31,889 nt of DNA, taken from JBFJVZ01 sp041623895 (GTDB lineage Bacteria; Planctomycetota; Planctomycetia; Pirellulales; Pirellulaceae). The notes below the pieces were generated by a model. The model was given only the letters and a program-made list of their open reading frames with translations, had not been told where the DNA came from and ran no database searches. The DNA is taken from positions 1 to 31,889 of the forward strand of contig JBFJVZ010000025.1 of assembly GCA_041623895.1 (NCBI GenBank), given 5' to 3'. Positions 1 to 8,305 of this stretch are shown one piece after another. The translations under genes and the position numbers were made by a program. Within the stretch, counting starts at the first letter, position 1. The number at the start of each line of letters is the position of its first letter.

Positions 1-169
1 ATCGGCCGCTTTCTCTGCGCCACTCCGTGTTCTCTGCGGTAAAAATCTTAGCATCACTATCGAGGATGCGGAGTTCCGCCGAGGAAGGACATGCGATTGA
101 AAGACGGGATTAAGCGAATGGTAAATAATTCTTAAGGGACTACCGCAGAGGACGCCGAGGTTCGCGGAG
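1..169. repeat. Copy 1 of a tandem non-coding element with inverted arms
   Basis: This 169-base segment recurs at 196-364 with one difference (T at 111, C at 306), a period of 195. Within the copy, an arm at 8-41 and an arm at 141-174 are imperfect inverted repeats, about 25 of 34 positions, with the innermost 10 bases (CTCTGCGGTA against TACCGCAGAG) exact. The arms enclose about 99 bases. The left end may lie outside the window. No coding sequence is visible. Short 'CTCTGCGGT'-type inverted repeats are, from memory, common between genes in planctomycetes and other environmental bacteria; I could not check this. Confidence 0.8.
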
Positions 170-195
170 GAAAAGAAACATTGCGGAACATCAAC

Positions 196-364
196 ATCGG
201 CCGCTTTCTCTGCGCCACTCCGTGTTCTCTGCGGTAAAAATCTTAGCATCACTATCGAGGATGCGGAGTTCCGCCGAGGAAGGACATGCGATTGAAAGAC
301 GGGATCAAGCGAATGGTAAATAATTCTTAAGGGACTACCGCAGAGGACGCCGAGGTTCGCGGAG
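196..364. repeat. Copy 2 of the tandem non-coding element
   Basis: This is the second copy of the element at 1-169, identical apart from C at 306. It ends 16 bases before the stop codon of the minus-strand GMC oxidoreductase, so transcripts of that gene would run straight into it. The inverted arms could fold in RNA, although the roughly 99-base interior is long for a terminator. The 26 bases between the copies (170-195) are unique. Together the two copies fill the gene-free left end of the window (1-380); nothing else is recognisable there. Confidence 0.8.
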
Positions 365-380
365 CGTCGGACGACATAAA

Positions 381-1823
381 TCAATCCGGCCCATCATCAA
401 TCATGGAGCCCGCCGCTCGCGTGGCAATCGTCATCACCATGGCGTTCGGATTGCCCACCGTGATGTTGTTCAATGCTGACGCGTCGATGACTCTCAGATT
501 TTCGACGCCGCGGACAACAAGACCATCGTCAACTACATCACCTACGGCGCAAGTGCCGGTGGGGTGATACAAGGTTTGCGCAAAGCGGCGAATCGAACGC
601 GCGATTGATTCGTTGCTGTCACGTTTCCGTCCGGGCAACAACTCGCCGGTCGTCCAATCGGACAGCGGTGGGAGCTGAGCAATCTCGCGGGCAAGTCGCA
701 CACCATCGATTGTGATCTGCAGGTCGGTTTCATCGCTTAAATAATTCGGCTCAATGATGGGCGGGGCAATTGGATCCGCGCTATGGATTCTCAGTCGGCC
801 TCGTGATTTTGGCTTGGTGAAATCAACAGCAATGGTCATCGCGGACGTCTCGTCGGAGCCGGGGTAAGCCAGGTAATGGGTCGGCGTGACATGAATCTGA
901 CAGCGACCACCCCGGAACAGTCCGCCGCACTCGGCGATGTTGGATGATAGCGGTCCCCCGCCAACCGTTTGCCATCGTGCGATCTCACGTACGGATGAGC
1001 GAGATCCAAAACGGTACGCCGGATCGACGCCAAAGATGACGGGCATGACGATGTGATCTTGCAGATTTGCACCAACAGCCGGCGCATCCACTCGAACATC
1101 GATGTTGCACTCACGGAGCAGATCGGGCGGACCGATGCCGCTACGCATCAGGATCAGCGGTGATCCGATCGCCCCGGCGGACAAAATCACTTGGCCATCG
1201 CAGCTGATCGTTTCTCCGCCGACCACTTGAACTCCAGTCACTTGCTGGTCGTCAAAGATCACCCGCGCGACGCCCGCGCGAATGACGTTGACGCCACAGC
1301 CATCCAGCAACGCCGCAGGATTCCAACGGCGACCATTTCGATTTACCCGCTGATAAACCATTGGCTGGCTGTTGGGCAGCGACTCGGCCGCTTCCAGAAA
1401 CCGTTTTGACGACTCACTCAGCCATCGCGGCGACTCCGGCATGACGATCGCGCCGACTTCCCGATAGGCCTCTTGCAGCCCGGTCAGACTCCAGCGGCTG
1501 GCACTGGCAAACTCGCGCAAGTCCTCGTCCTGGGGCGGAAACCAGATCATCGCGTTGATGCGGCAACTGCCTCCGAGACCTCGGCCGCGAGGCCAGCGGA
1601 GCGATCTGCCGGCGAGCCTGTCGACGGCACTGGTAGGGAAATCCCAGTCATCGGCGCTACCAAGCAAATTCAGCCACCGCGCTGGCCGCTGCCGATCGTT
1701 TTTCGCAGCCGGCATCGAGGGCGGTTCGATCAGCGTAACGGAGATACCCTGACCGGCCAGCAGATGGGCCAACAGGCAACCCGCTGATCCGGCACCAACG
1801 ATGATGGTATGACAATTCGCCAT
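381..1823 (-). CDS. GMC-family FAD-dependent oxidoreductase
   Basis: This 480-residue protein belongs to the glucose-methanol-choline oxidoreductase family, which oxidises alcohols or sugars with FAD. The N-terminus has the Rossmann dinucleotide motif GAGSAG at residues 10-15. The C-terminal domain has HPTGT with His420, the position of the usual catalytic base, and the family's closing NPNA block near residue 458, where choline dehydrogenases carry Asn. It is shorter than typical choline dehydrogenases (about 540-560 residues), so insertions in the substrate domain may be missing. There is no export signal, so it is probably cytoplasmic. A GGAG (1829-1832, minus strand) five bases before the ATG supports the start. 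The substrate cannot be read from sequence. It is divergent from the aminotransferase at 1980 and its 3' end faces the tandem repeat element. Confidence 0.9.
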   Translation of the reverse strand: MANCHTIIVGAGSAGCLLAHLLAGQGISVTLIEPPSMPAAKNDRQRPARWLNLLGSADDWDFPTSAVDRLAGRSLRWPRGRGLGGSCRINAMIWFPPQDEDLREFASASRWSLTGLQEAYREVGAIVMPESPRWLSESSKRFLEAAESLPNSQPMVYQRVNRNGRRWNPAALLDGCGVNVIRAGVARVIFDDQQVTGVQVVGGETISCDGQVILSAGAIGSPLILMRSGIGPPDLLRECNIDVRVDAPAVGANLQDHIVMPVIFGVDPAYRFGSRSSVREIARWQTVGGGPLSSNIAECGGLFRGGRCQIHVTPTHYLAYPGSDETSAMTIAVDFTKPKSRGRLRIHSADPIAPPIIEPNYLSDETDLQITIDGVRLAREIAQLPPLSDWTTGELLPGRKRDSNESIARSIRRFAQTLYHPTGTCAVGDVVDDGLVVRGVENLRVIDASALNNITVGNPNAMVMTIATRAAGSMIDDGPD

Positions 1824-1979
1824 GGAAGCTCCGTGGAGCGATCGGTCCCAGTCCGCCTGGTTTTGCCAGCCCGTTCGCCTTGGCCCGGGGGCTGATTCGC
1901 CCGCCGACTTGGGACAAGTCAGCCCACATGTTAGCTTGTTTGTTGAGAGAAACTTACCTCCAGTAAACGATCACCCACC

Positions 1980-3188
1980 ATGACTGTTACCCGCTCACAA
2001 ACGACGCATCGGCTGTCTTCCATTGCAACCGCGCCGCCGGACGCCATCCTGGGCCTGACCGAGGCCTTTCTGGCCGACCCAAACCCGGACAAGATGAATC
2101 TCAGTGTCGGTGTTTACAAAGATGCATCGGGACAAACGCCGGTACTACGCTGTGTGAAAGAAGCCGAACGCAGACTGCTTGAAAACGAAGCCACCAAAGG
2201 TTACTTGGCAATCGACGGCTTACATGATTACCGAGACCACGTCAGATCACTGGTCTTCAACGGTAAGGTTGACGCGTCAAGGATCGCAATCGTGCAAACA
2301 CCGGGCGGAACCGGGGCGCTGCGAATCGCGGCGGACTTTTTGGTGACGCAACTGTCGCCGATTCGCATATGGATGTCTTCACCCACCTGGGCCAACCATC
2401 CGGCGGTGTTTGCCGCTGCCGGCTTACCCGCTGAAACGTATCGCTACTTGAATGCGGACCGGACCTCGCTGGACTTCGAAAGCATGATCGAAGACTTGCG
2501 GCAAAAGACTTCTGCCGGCGACACGGTGCTCTTGCATGCTTGCTGTCACAACCCGACCGGAATCGACCCGACGGCCGAGCAGTGGAAAGAGATCGCAGCC
2601 GTTCTCGCCGAAAAACAATTGTTGCCGCTGATCGATTTCGCCTATCAGGGTTTTGGTGACGGCTTGGACGAAGACGCCACCGGTCTGCGAACAATCCTGG
2701 CTACCGTCGACGAGGCGATTATCTGTAATTCCTTCTCCAAGAATTTTGGCCTGTACAGCGAACGCGTCGGTGCGGTTTCCGTCGTTGCCGCTGATGCGGA
2801 CGCCGCCAACGCATCGCTGAGTCAACTGAAAACAGTTGTCCGCAGCAACTACAGCAATCCACCGCGCCACGGTGCGGCGATTGTGGCCACCGTCTTGGAC
2901 GATGATACGTTGTCCGGGATGTGGAAACAGGAACTAGCCGAAATGCGTGAGCGGATCACCAGACTTCGCAGGCAATTCGTCGAGACAATGAAAACCAGGG
3001 GCCACGACTTTGCTTTCCTGCTGCCTCAGCGCGGCATGTTTTCTTTCAGCGGATTGACAGCGATGCAAGTCGACGAGTTAAAGAGCAAACACGGCATCTA
3101 CATCGTCGGCAGCGGTCGCATCAATGTGGCAGGCATGAACGAAGACAAAATGGATCAACTTTGTGACGCCGTCGCCTCGGTGCTGTAA
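1980..3188 (+). CDS. Class I aromatic amino acid / aspartate aminotransferase
   Basis: This 402-residue protein is a PLP-dependent fold-type I aminotransferase of the AspC/TyrB type, moving amino groups between aspartate or aromatic amino acids and 2-oxoglutarate. The PLP-binding lysine is Lys254 in SFSKNFGLY, closely matching E. coli AspC. The HNPTG block (cofactor contact) is present, and the C-terminal GRINVAG carries the arginine that binds the substrate carboxylate. Length matches the family (about 396-400). The ATG at 1980 has no obvious Shine-Dalgarno sequence. Whether it prefers aspartate or tyrosine/phenylalanine cannot be decided, so I give no symbol. It stands alone on the plus strand with a hairpin just after the stop codon. 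Confidence 0.93.
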   Translation: MTVTRSQTTHRLSSIATAPPDAILGLTEAFLADPNPDKMNLSVGVYKDASGQTPVLRCVKEAERRLLENEATKGYLAIDGLHDYRDHVRSLVFNGKVDASRIAIVQTPGGTGALRIAADFLVTQLSPIRIWMSSPTWANHPAVFAAAGLPAETYRYLNADRTSLDFESMIEDLRQKTSAGDTVLLHACCHNPTGIDPTAEQWKEIAAVLAEKQLLPLIDFAYQGFGDGLDEDATGLRTILATVDEAIICNSFSKNFGLYSERVGAVSVVAADADAANASLSQLKTVVRSNYSNPPRHGAAIVATVLDDDTLSGMWKQELAEMRERITRLRRQFVETMKTRGHDFAFLLPQRGMFSFSGLTAMQVDELKSKHGIYIVGSGRINVAGMNEDKMDQLCDAVASVL

Positions 3189-3209
3189 CAGGTACCGATG
3201 ACAAAGCCA

Positions 3210-3230
3210 TCGTTCGCTCTCCGCGAACGA
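3210..3230 (+). terminator. Hairpin after the aminotransferase
   Basis: TCGTTCGC at 3210-3217 and GCGAACGA at 3223-3230 form a perfect 8-bp stem with a 5-base loop, beginning 22 bases after the aminotransferase stop codon. There is no T-run after it on the plus strand, so it is not a classical intrinsic terminator. It may instead stop polymerase weakly or protect the 3' end. Confidence 0.4.
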
Positions 3231-3234
3231 GCGC
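3217..3234 (+). repeat. 18-base direct repeat, copy 1
   Basis: The 18 bases starting CTCTCCGCGAAC recur exactly at 3287-3304, 70 bases downstream, in the gap between the aminotransferase and the beta-helix gene. This copy includes the right arm of the hairpin at 3210-3230. The core CTCCGCGAAC also occurs, reverse-complemented, at the edge of the tandem element at 1-364. Confidence 0.6.
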
Positions 3235-3286
3235 TCGATCTCCCGTTCGATTGCGGAGCAAACGACGACTTTAATAAATTCACAGC

Positions 3287-3304
3287 CTCTCCGCGAACGA
3301 GCGC
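3287..3304 (+). repeat. 18-base direct repeat, copy 2
   Basis: Exact second copy of the 18-mer at 3217-3234. It lacks the matching left arm, so it does not form the same hairpin. Confidence 0.6.
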
Positions 3305-3383
3305 ATTGCAGCCAAGACAAGCCTGCCGCCCACGGAGCGCGCGACGACAATCAAGGTCCTTACTCCGCTCCAGAGCCTAGCCC

Positions 3384-5783
3384 ATGATCCGCCCCATCCT
3401 TGCGATCGCCCTGTGCCTGTTTGTTGCGACCATGGCTCGCCCCGATCATGTCTTTACAGTGACTCAGTCCGAGGCCTCATCAGTCTCGGCCCGACTAAGC
3501 GATCTTGCCCAGTTCAGAAACGGCGGTAATGACGAACCGGTCATCATTGAATTTCCAGATGGCATCTATCGGCTTCAGCAAACCATCCAGCTGACGCCAG
3601 AACTGGTTGGCAAAGGCTTGACACTTCACGCCCAGAACGCGGGGCAAGTCGTGATCTCGGGCGGTCGCCCACTGCCTGCCGGCAAACGCGACGGTCAATA
3701 TTGGCGAGTGAAACTTCCCGATGACTGGAATCGATTCGGCAAACCAAGGTTCTTGGTCGTCGATGGCGCACTGACCGCCGCGGCCCGCCATCCCAACCAA
3801 GGCTATCTGCGGATCGAAACGTCGCTGCCTGATCGACGCAGCGGTTTTGTTGCCGCCGCCGGCGACATTCCCGATGTTGCCGCCGGATTTGATCTGGTCT
3901 TGCTACACGATTGGTCCAGTAGTCGGTTGCCGGTGGCCTCCTTCACATCCGAGACTCGAACGCTTCGCACAATCGGTCCGATTGGTTGCCAGGCAGAGCA
4001 CTACGCAATCGACCACTTCGAGAAACAACCGCGGTACTGGCTGGAAGGCCATCAAGCATTTGCGGACGTACCGGGCGAATGGTTTGTTGATGCGGCAGCC
4101 GGTGAAATCGTTTTGCTCGCCGCCGAGCGGCCACAAGCATGCCCCCAAGTTGTGTTGCCCTGGTTGGATCAATTGTTGGTCGCCACCGGGATCGACAAAC
4201 CGATCGGCAATCTTGCCATCCAAGGAATCACGTTCACCGAATCGCGATTCAACATGCCCGTTGGTGGCTACGCCGGCGCGCAAGCCACGATGCATGAACC
4301 ACGCGACGAGCACGGGGTCAGAACAACAAAGCACCGCGCATTCGTGGACGCTGCCGTCAAGATCGAGCATGCGGTCGGCTGCCGTCTCAGCAATTGTGAT
4401 TTTCAGGCTTTAGGCGGAAGCGGTTTGTGGATCGGAGGACGCACGAAGAACTGCCAGGTCTTTCGATCGCGATTCACCGACATCGGCGGCAACGGACTGA
4501 ATTTGGGCGAAGACAACTCGCGCCGCGTCGACGCACGAAGCTGGTATCAGTCGGCTCCCCAGCAAGTCCCAACGGCCAACGGGGTTCAACAGTGCAAGTT
4601 CAGTCACTGCGGACAGTTTTTGCCCGGAGCGGTCGCAATCTGGGCGGCGCTTCATCACAAACTGGAGATTGCCGACAATCACATTCACGATTGTCCGTAC
4701 ACCGGCATTTCGCTAGGTTGGATTTGGAACGACAGCCCAAGCCCGGCAGCTGAAAATGTGATTCGCAACAATCGCATCGAATTCGTGATGCAAGTGCTCA
4801 GTGATGGCGGCGGCATTTATACGCTTGGCCGACAGACGGACAGTTTGATCACTGGCAATGATATTTCCGACGTGCCGCTGAACGCTGGTCGCGCCGAATC
4901 CAACGGCATGTTCCTGGACCAGGGCACCACCGGATTGACAATTCGCGACAACACGATTCGCCGCGTCGATAAATCTCCTCTTCGTTTTCACCAGGCTGGA
5001 AAGAACCTGGTTCGTGACAATCGCTGGGAGCTTGCCGGTCCCAAAACACCACCGGTTCGCTTCAACAATACGCCGGAAAGCAACATCACCCTCGAAGCGA
5101 ACGAAGTTCTCCCGCCCCAGAAAAGTTATTTCCTGATTGGCAACTCGCTGACCTGGGACACGATTCCGTCCCAACTGGATGGGAACGTGCACTGGCACGT
5201 TGATTGCGGCAAGAACCTGGCCTACATCCGTGACAACTTTCGTGCACCGTGCGTGGGTAGCTCACGACTTTGGCCAACGGCGTTGACGACTACGCAATAC
5301 GATTTCGTTTCCGTCCAGCCTCATTACGGCACCACGATCCAGGACGATGTCGCCGTGATTTCAAGCTGGATGAAGCATCAACCAAAGGCCGTTTTTGTGA
5401 TCCACACCGGCTGGGCACGGCACGCCGATTGGGCTGAAGAAGCGTCCGATAACGATCCACAGGGAACACTGACCCACAGCAACGCGTACTTCGGCGAATT
5501 GCTGCGTCGATTACGGCAACAGCACCCCGCTCGTGAAATTCGCCAAACCTCGGCCATGGATTACTTACATCGCATCGCCAAAGATATCGAAACCGGTACG
5601 GCGCCGATCCAATCGATCGACGAACTCTATCGAGATGCGATCCACATGACGATTCCCGCCGGTCGGTATCTGATGCACAACGCGATGCGGCAAGCGCTGG
5701 ATCAACCTTTGACCGAACGAGGTTTTGAAAAAGTTGATGCGACGCTGAAAAAATACTTGGATACGATCCTGAGCAATCGATAG
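3384..5783 (+). CDS. Secreted parallel beta-helix protein with C-terminal SGNH-like domain
   Basis: The 799-residue product starts with a signal peptide (MIRPILAIALCLFVATMA) and is probably exported. Residues of roughly 270-560 show the repeating short-strand pattern of a right-handed parallel beta-helix (NosD/pectate-lyase-like), with many 'N-x-I-x-x-N' steps as in polysaccharide lyases and epimerases. After about residue 580 a second domain begins with GNSLTW (586-591) and ends with Asp751-x-x-His754, matching the first and last blocks of SGNH/GDSL hydrolases. The nucleophile-position serine is Ser588, preceded by Asn where GDSL enzymes usually have Asp. A polysaccharide-active protein with an added esterase-like module is the simplest reading, but binding without catalysis is possible. 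It converges on the deacetylase gene at 5842, with a hairpin between them. Confidence 0.85.
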   Translation: MIRPILAIALCLFVATMARPDHVFTVTQSEASSVSARLSDLAQFRNGGNDEPVIIEFPDGIYRLQQTIQLTPELVGKGLTLHAQNAGQVVISGGRPLPAGKRDGQYWRVKLPDDWNRFGKPRFLVVDGALTAAARHPNQGYLRIETSLPDRRSGFVAAAGDIPDVAAGFDLVLLHDWSSSRLPVASFTSETRTLRTIGPIGCQAEHYAIDHFEKQPRYWLEGHQAFADVPGEWFVDAAAGEIVLLAAERPQACPQVVLPWLDQLLVATGIDKPIGNLAIQGITFTESRFNMPVGGYAGAQATMHEPRDEHGVRTTKHRAFVDAAVKIEHAVGCRLSNCDFQALGGSGLWIGGRTKNCQVFRSRFTDIGGNGLNLGEDNSRRVDARSWYQSAPQQVPTANGVQQCKFSHCGQFLPGAVAIWAALHHKLEIADNHIHDCPYTGISLGWIWNDSPSPAAENVIRNNRIEFVMQVLSDGGGIYTLGRQTDSLITGNDISDVPLNAGRAESNGMFLDQGTTGLTIRDNTIRRVDKSPLRFHQAGKNLVRDNRWELAGPKTPPVRFNNTPESNITLEANEVLPPQKSYFLIGNSLTWDTIPSQLDGNVHWHVDCGKNLAYIRDNFRAPCVGSSRLWPTALTTTQYDFVSVQPHYGTTIQDDVAVISSWMKHQPKAVFVIHTGWARHADWAEEASDNDPQGTLTHSNAYFGELLRRLRQQHPAREIRQTSAMDYLHRIAKDIETGTAPIQSIDELYRDAIHMTIPAGRYLMHNAMRQALDQPLTERGFEKVDATLKKYLDTILSNR

Positions 5784-5789
5784 CCGTCA

Positions 5790-5835
5790 AATTCTCCGAA
5801 TTCGAGATCAGGTCTGCGATCGAAGTCGGAGAGTT
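5790..5835. terminator. Long hairpin between convergent genes
   Basis: Bases 5790-5799 pair with 5826-5835 (10 positions, one G-T wobble), then one mismatch (5800/5825), then 5801-5805 (TTCGA) pairs with 5820-5824 (TCGAA), leaving a 14-base loop. It fills the 58-base gap between the stop of the plus-strand beta-helix gene (5783) and the stop of the minus-strand deacetylase gene (5842). Position and symmetry suggest a bidirectional terminator. Neither side has a T-run, so termination is inferred, not shown. Confidence 0.5.
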
Positions 5836-5841
5836 CGAAGA

Positions 5842-6771
5842 CTATTTCAACAATTCCAGCAAATGACACTCGACACTCTCGGCCAGCGCGTCGGGGTGGT
5901 AACCGCCTTCCAACAGACTGACTAATTTGCCTTCGGCATGTGTCTTGGCGACGTCCAAAACGATGCGAGTGAGCTCCGAAAAATCTTCGCTTTCCAGTTT
6001 CAGTGAGCCGATCGGATCTTTCACATGGCTGTCAAATCCTGCGCTGATCAACACCAGTTGCGGTTTCATTTTCTCCGCCAGTTTTTCGACTTCAGCGCGA
6101 AAACCCTTTAACTGATCCTGCCTGAGTGTGCCAAAACGAATCGGCAAATTCACCGTCGTCCCCTTGCCGGCACCGCCGCCAGTTTCATCAGCGGTACCGC
6201 TGCCGGGATAGAACGGGAAGCGGTGCATCGACAAAAACCCGACTTGCGGATCTTCCCAAAAAATATCTTGCGTGCCGTTGCCGTGATGCACATCCCAGTC
6301 AACGATCAGCACGCGTTCTAGTCCCAATTCCTTGATCGCAAGCCGCGCGGCCATGGCGATGTTATTCATCAAACAGAATCCCATCGCTCGATGATCGGTA
6401 GCATGATGCCCCGGCGGCCGCACCAGGCACAGTGCATTGCTATCTGCACCAGCAACGACACGTTTGACGGCATCACAGGCCGCACCGCTCGCCATCTTGG
6501 CCACCTCAAACGAAGGCGGGCTAACGATCGTATCGGCGTCCAGCATCCCGCCGCCGGATGCGGCCATGTTCTCGATCGTGTCGATCGTGTCGGCATCGTG
6601 CACGCGAACAATCTGTTCGTGAGTAACCGGTTGCCAGTTCGGCCGCCTGCAACGATCCAGCAGTTTTTTTTCGTTTAGTCGCGCAGTGATGCTACGCAAT
6701 CGACCCGCGTTTTCCGGATGACTTCCGGTCTCATGCTTGAGAAAGATATCGTCGTAATAAAGTAGCGTCAT
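5842..6771 (-). CDS. Histone deacetylase-family (acetoin utilisation-like) hydrolase
   Basis: This 309-residue protein is a member of the arginase/HDAC fold family of zinc deacetylases. It has the catalytic His-His pair at 122-123 in RPPGHHAT, and zinc ligands Asp160 and His162 in DWDVHHG. The later LISAGFDSH block supplies the second zinc aspartate. The N-terminal HPEN segment and the length fit the bacterial class II/AcuC/acetylpolyamine amidohydrolase group. Bacterial members remove acetyl or acyl groups from polyamines, small molecules or proteins, and the substrate here is unknown. No export signal is seen. GGAA lies shortly before the ATG. It ends against the convergent beta-helix gene and is separated from the permease gene by 220 bases, so it is probably its own unit. 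Confidence 0.92.
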   Translation of the reverse strand: MTLLYYDDIFLKHETGSHPENAGRLRSITARLNEKKLLDRCRRPNWQPVTHEQIVRVHDADTIDTIENMAASGGGMLDADTIVSPPSFEVAKMASGAACDAVKRVVAGADSNALCLVRPPGHHATDHRAMGFCLMNNIAMAARLAIKELGLERVLIVDWDVHHGNGTQDIFWEDPQVGFLSMHRFPFYPGSGTADETGGGAGKGTTVNLPIRFGTLRQDQLKGFRAEVEKLAEKMKPQLVLISAGFDSHVKDPIGSLKLESEDFSELTRIVLDVAKTHAEGKLVSLLEGGYHPDALAESVECHLLELLK

Positions 6772-6884
6772 GATGGTTCCACAAAACGGAACGTGCCGAA
6801 TTCGCCCGGCTAAGTTTTACACGACGGTGTTCGCGGGGCCAAACCTCGTTGTCAACGGATAGCTGCGGAGCGGCGATTGCATCA

Positions 6885-6943
6885 AGCCTGGGGCGCAAGC
6901 CGGCTCGCGGCCCAGGCTCTAGGCTGCCGTGCCTCCGGCACTA
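6885..6943. repeat. GC-rich palindromic intergenic element
   Basis: AGCCTGGG (6885-6892) and CCCAGGCT (6911-6918) form a perfect 8-base inverted repeat around an 18-base GC-rich loop. They are followed by a second small inverted repeat GTGCC-TCC-GGCAC ending near 6942. It lies between two minus-strand genes, downstream of the permease. There is no T-run on the minus strand. It may be a 3' RNA structure or a dispersed REP-like element. Confidence 0.4.
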
Positions 6944-6991
6944 TCGAAATGCGCGGTCTTCAAGACTCACGCCACGGGTTGCTATCTATGC

Positions 6992-8305
6992 TTACTCGTG
7001 CCGCAGTGCTTCGATTGGGTTCATCATCGCCGCGCGTCGCGCGGGGTACAGGCCGAACAAAAGCCCCACTCCCAGCGAGATGAACAATGACAACCCGACC
7101 GACCAGGGCGCGATACGAGGCTCTAGCGTCATCGCGATCGGCGGCAATAACTCGGGTGAAATCGTCGTCAACGCGACTCGCAACGATCGAAAGATCGGGC
7201 CGCACATCAACCCACAGGCGACCCCCAGCAGTCCGCCGCTGCCGGTCAGCACCAACGTCTCAGTCAGAAACTGATGAATGATGTCCGCACGTTTCGCCCC
7301 CAACGCGCGGCGGATGCCGATTTCGCGAGTCCGTTCCGTGACAGTCGCCAGCATGATGTTCATGATGCCGATCCCGCCGACCAACAACGAAATTCCGGCG
7401 ATCACGACCAGCAAGACGTTAAACATCGCGCGTGTTCGTGCCGCCTGACGCAGCAGTTCCTTAGGCACAACCACCGCATAATCTTCCTTGTCATGATAAC
7501 GCTGCAGCAACATTTCGACCGCGGCGGCGGTTTCATCCACATCATCGATATCGTCGACGGTCAGCGTGATCTGTGTTAACTCGACAATCTCGCCTTTGAA
7601 GTTAAACCCTTCGCCGATCCGGTTCATAATCTGATCACCGACGCGATGCCGGAAAGTGGCCAACGGAATATAAGCGTCGAAACTGTAATCGCGAGCTTCC
7701 AGACTGCCGCCGATCGCTGCAGAGGGGGTGCGCGGCTTGGTCTGTCCAATGACGGTATAGACATCACTTTTGACGTCAACGGTCTTACCGATCGGATTGT
7801 CGTAAGGAAACAATCGCTTGGCGGTTTGATCGGCCAAGATGATCACGTTCTCACGGTCATCGCTGTCTTTCATCCAACGGCCGCGGGCAATTTCCAGCCG
7901 GTTCAGTTCCAAGTATTCTTTGCTGCAGCCGACCAGGTTCACATCAACCGTTCTGCCGGCGACCATGAACTCACGTTTCAATTCTCGGATGGGAACGGCT
8001 TGCGAGATGGTCGGCACATTTGACAAGATCCGCCGGTAATCGGATCGCAGCAAGCCGTAGGTCTTGACACGATCATCGCCCGTTTGCGTGGTTTGTGGTT
8101 CAATGCTGCGGACGATGATGTTGGTCGCACCAAGCTGCATGATCTGTTGCTGCGCGTCGTAGCTGACGCCTTCGCCCATGGCGACCAGCCAGATCACGGT
8201 CGTGGTGCCGATAAAGATTCCCAACGCGGCAAGTGCTGATCGCATTTTTTGCAACAGCAGGCTCTTAAGGCCAAGCCGCAACGTTTGCATAAACGTGCCT
8301 TTCAT
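6992..8305 (-). CDS. MacB/FtsX-like ABC transporter permease (no ATPase domain)
   Basis: This 437-residue inner-membrane protein starts with one transmembrane segment (about residues 25-45), has a periplasmic MacB core domain to about residue 280, and ends with three FtsX-type transmembrane segments. The EIGIRRALGA coupling motif is clear, and the C-terminus GLYPARRAA...PIEALRHE is typical of MacB permeases. Full MacB has an N-terminal ATPase; this protein does not, so it needs a separate LolD/MacB-type ATPase. Its ATG overlaps the adaptor gene's TGA as ATGA (8302-8305), so the two are very probably translationally coupled. Met6 (8290) is a possible later start. Likely role: export of a peptide, lipid or small molecule with the adaptor at 8302-9996. 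Confidence 0.92.
   Translation of the reverse strand: MKGTFMQTLRLGLKSLLLQKMRSALAALGIFIGTTTVIWLVAMGEGVSYDAQQQIMQLGATNIIVRSIEPQTTQTGDDRVKTYGLLRSDYRRILSNVPTISQAVPIRELKREFMVAGRTVDVNLVGCSKEYLELNRLEIARGRWMKDSDDRENVIILADQTAKRLFPYDNPIGKTVDVKSDVYTVIGQTKPRTPSAAIGGSLEARDYSFDAYIPLATFRHRVGDQIMNRIGEGFNFKGEIVELTQITLTVDDIDDVDETAAAVEMLLQRYHDKEDYAVVVPKELLRQAARTRAMFNVLLVVIAGISLLVGGIGIMNIMLATVTERTREIGIRRALGAKRADIIHQFLTETLVLTGSGGLLGVACGLMCGPIFRSLRVALTTISPELLPPIAMTLEPRIAPWSVGLSLFISLGVGLLFGLYPARRAAMMNPIEALRHE

Noticed and set aside
3198..3380. A 60-codon plus-strand frame between the aminotransferase and beta-helix genes
   Set aside because: It runs through the hairpin and the direct repeats, has an Arg-rich composition without motif and no ribosome-binding site.
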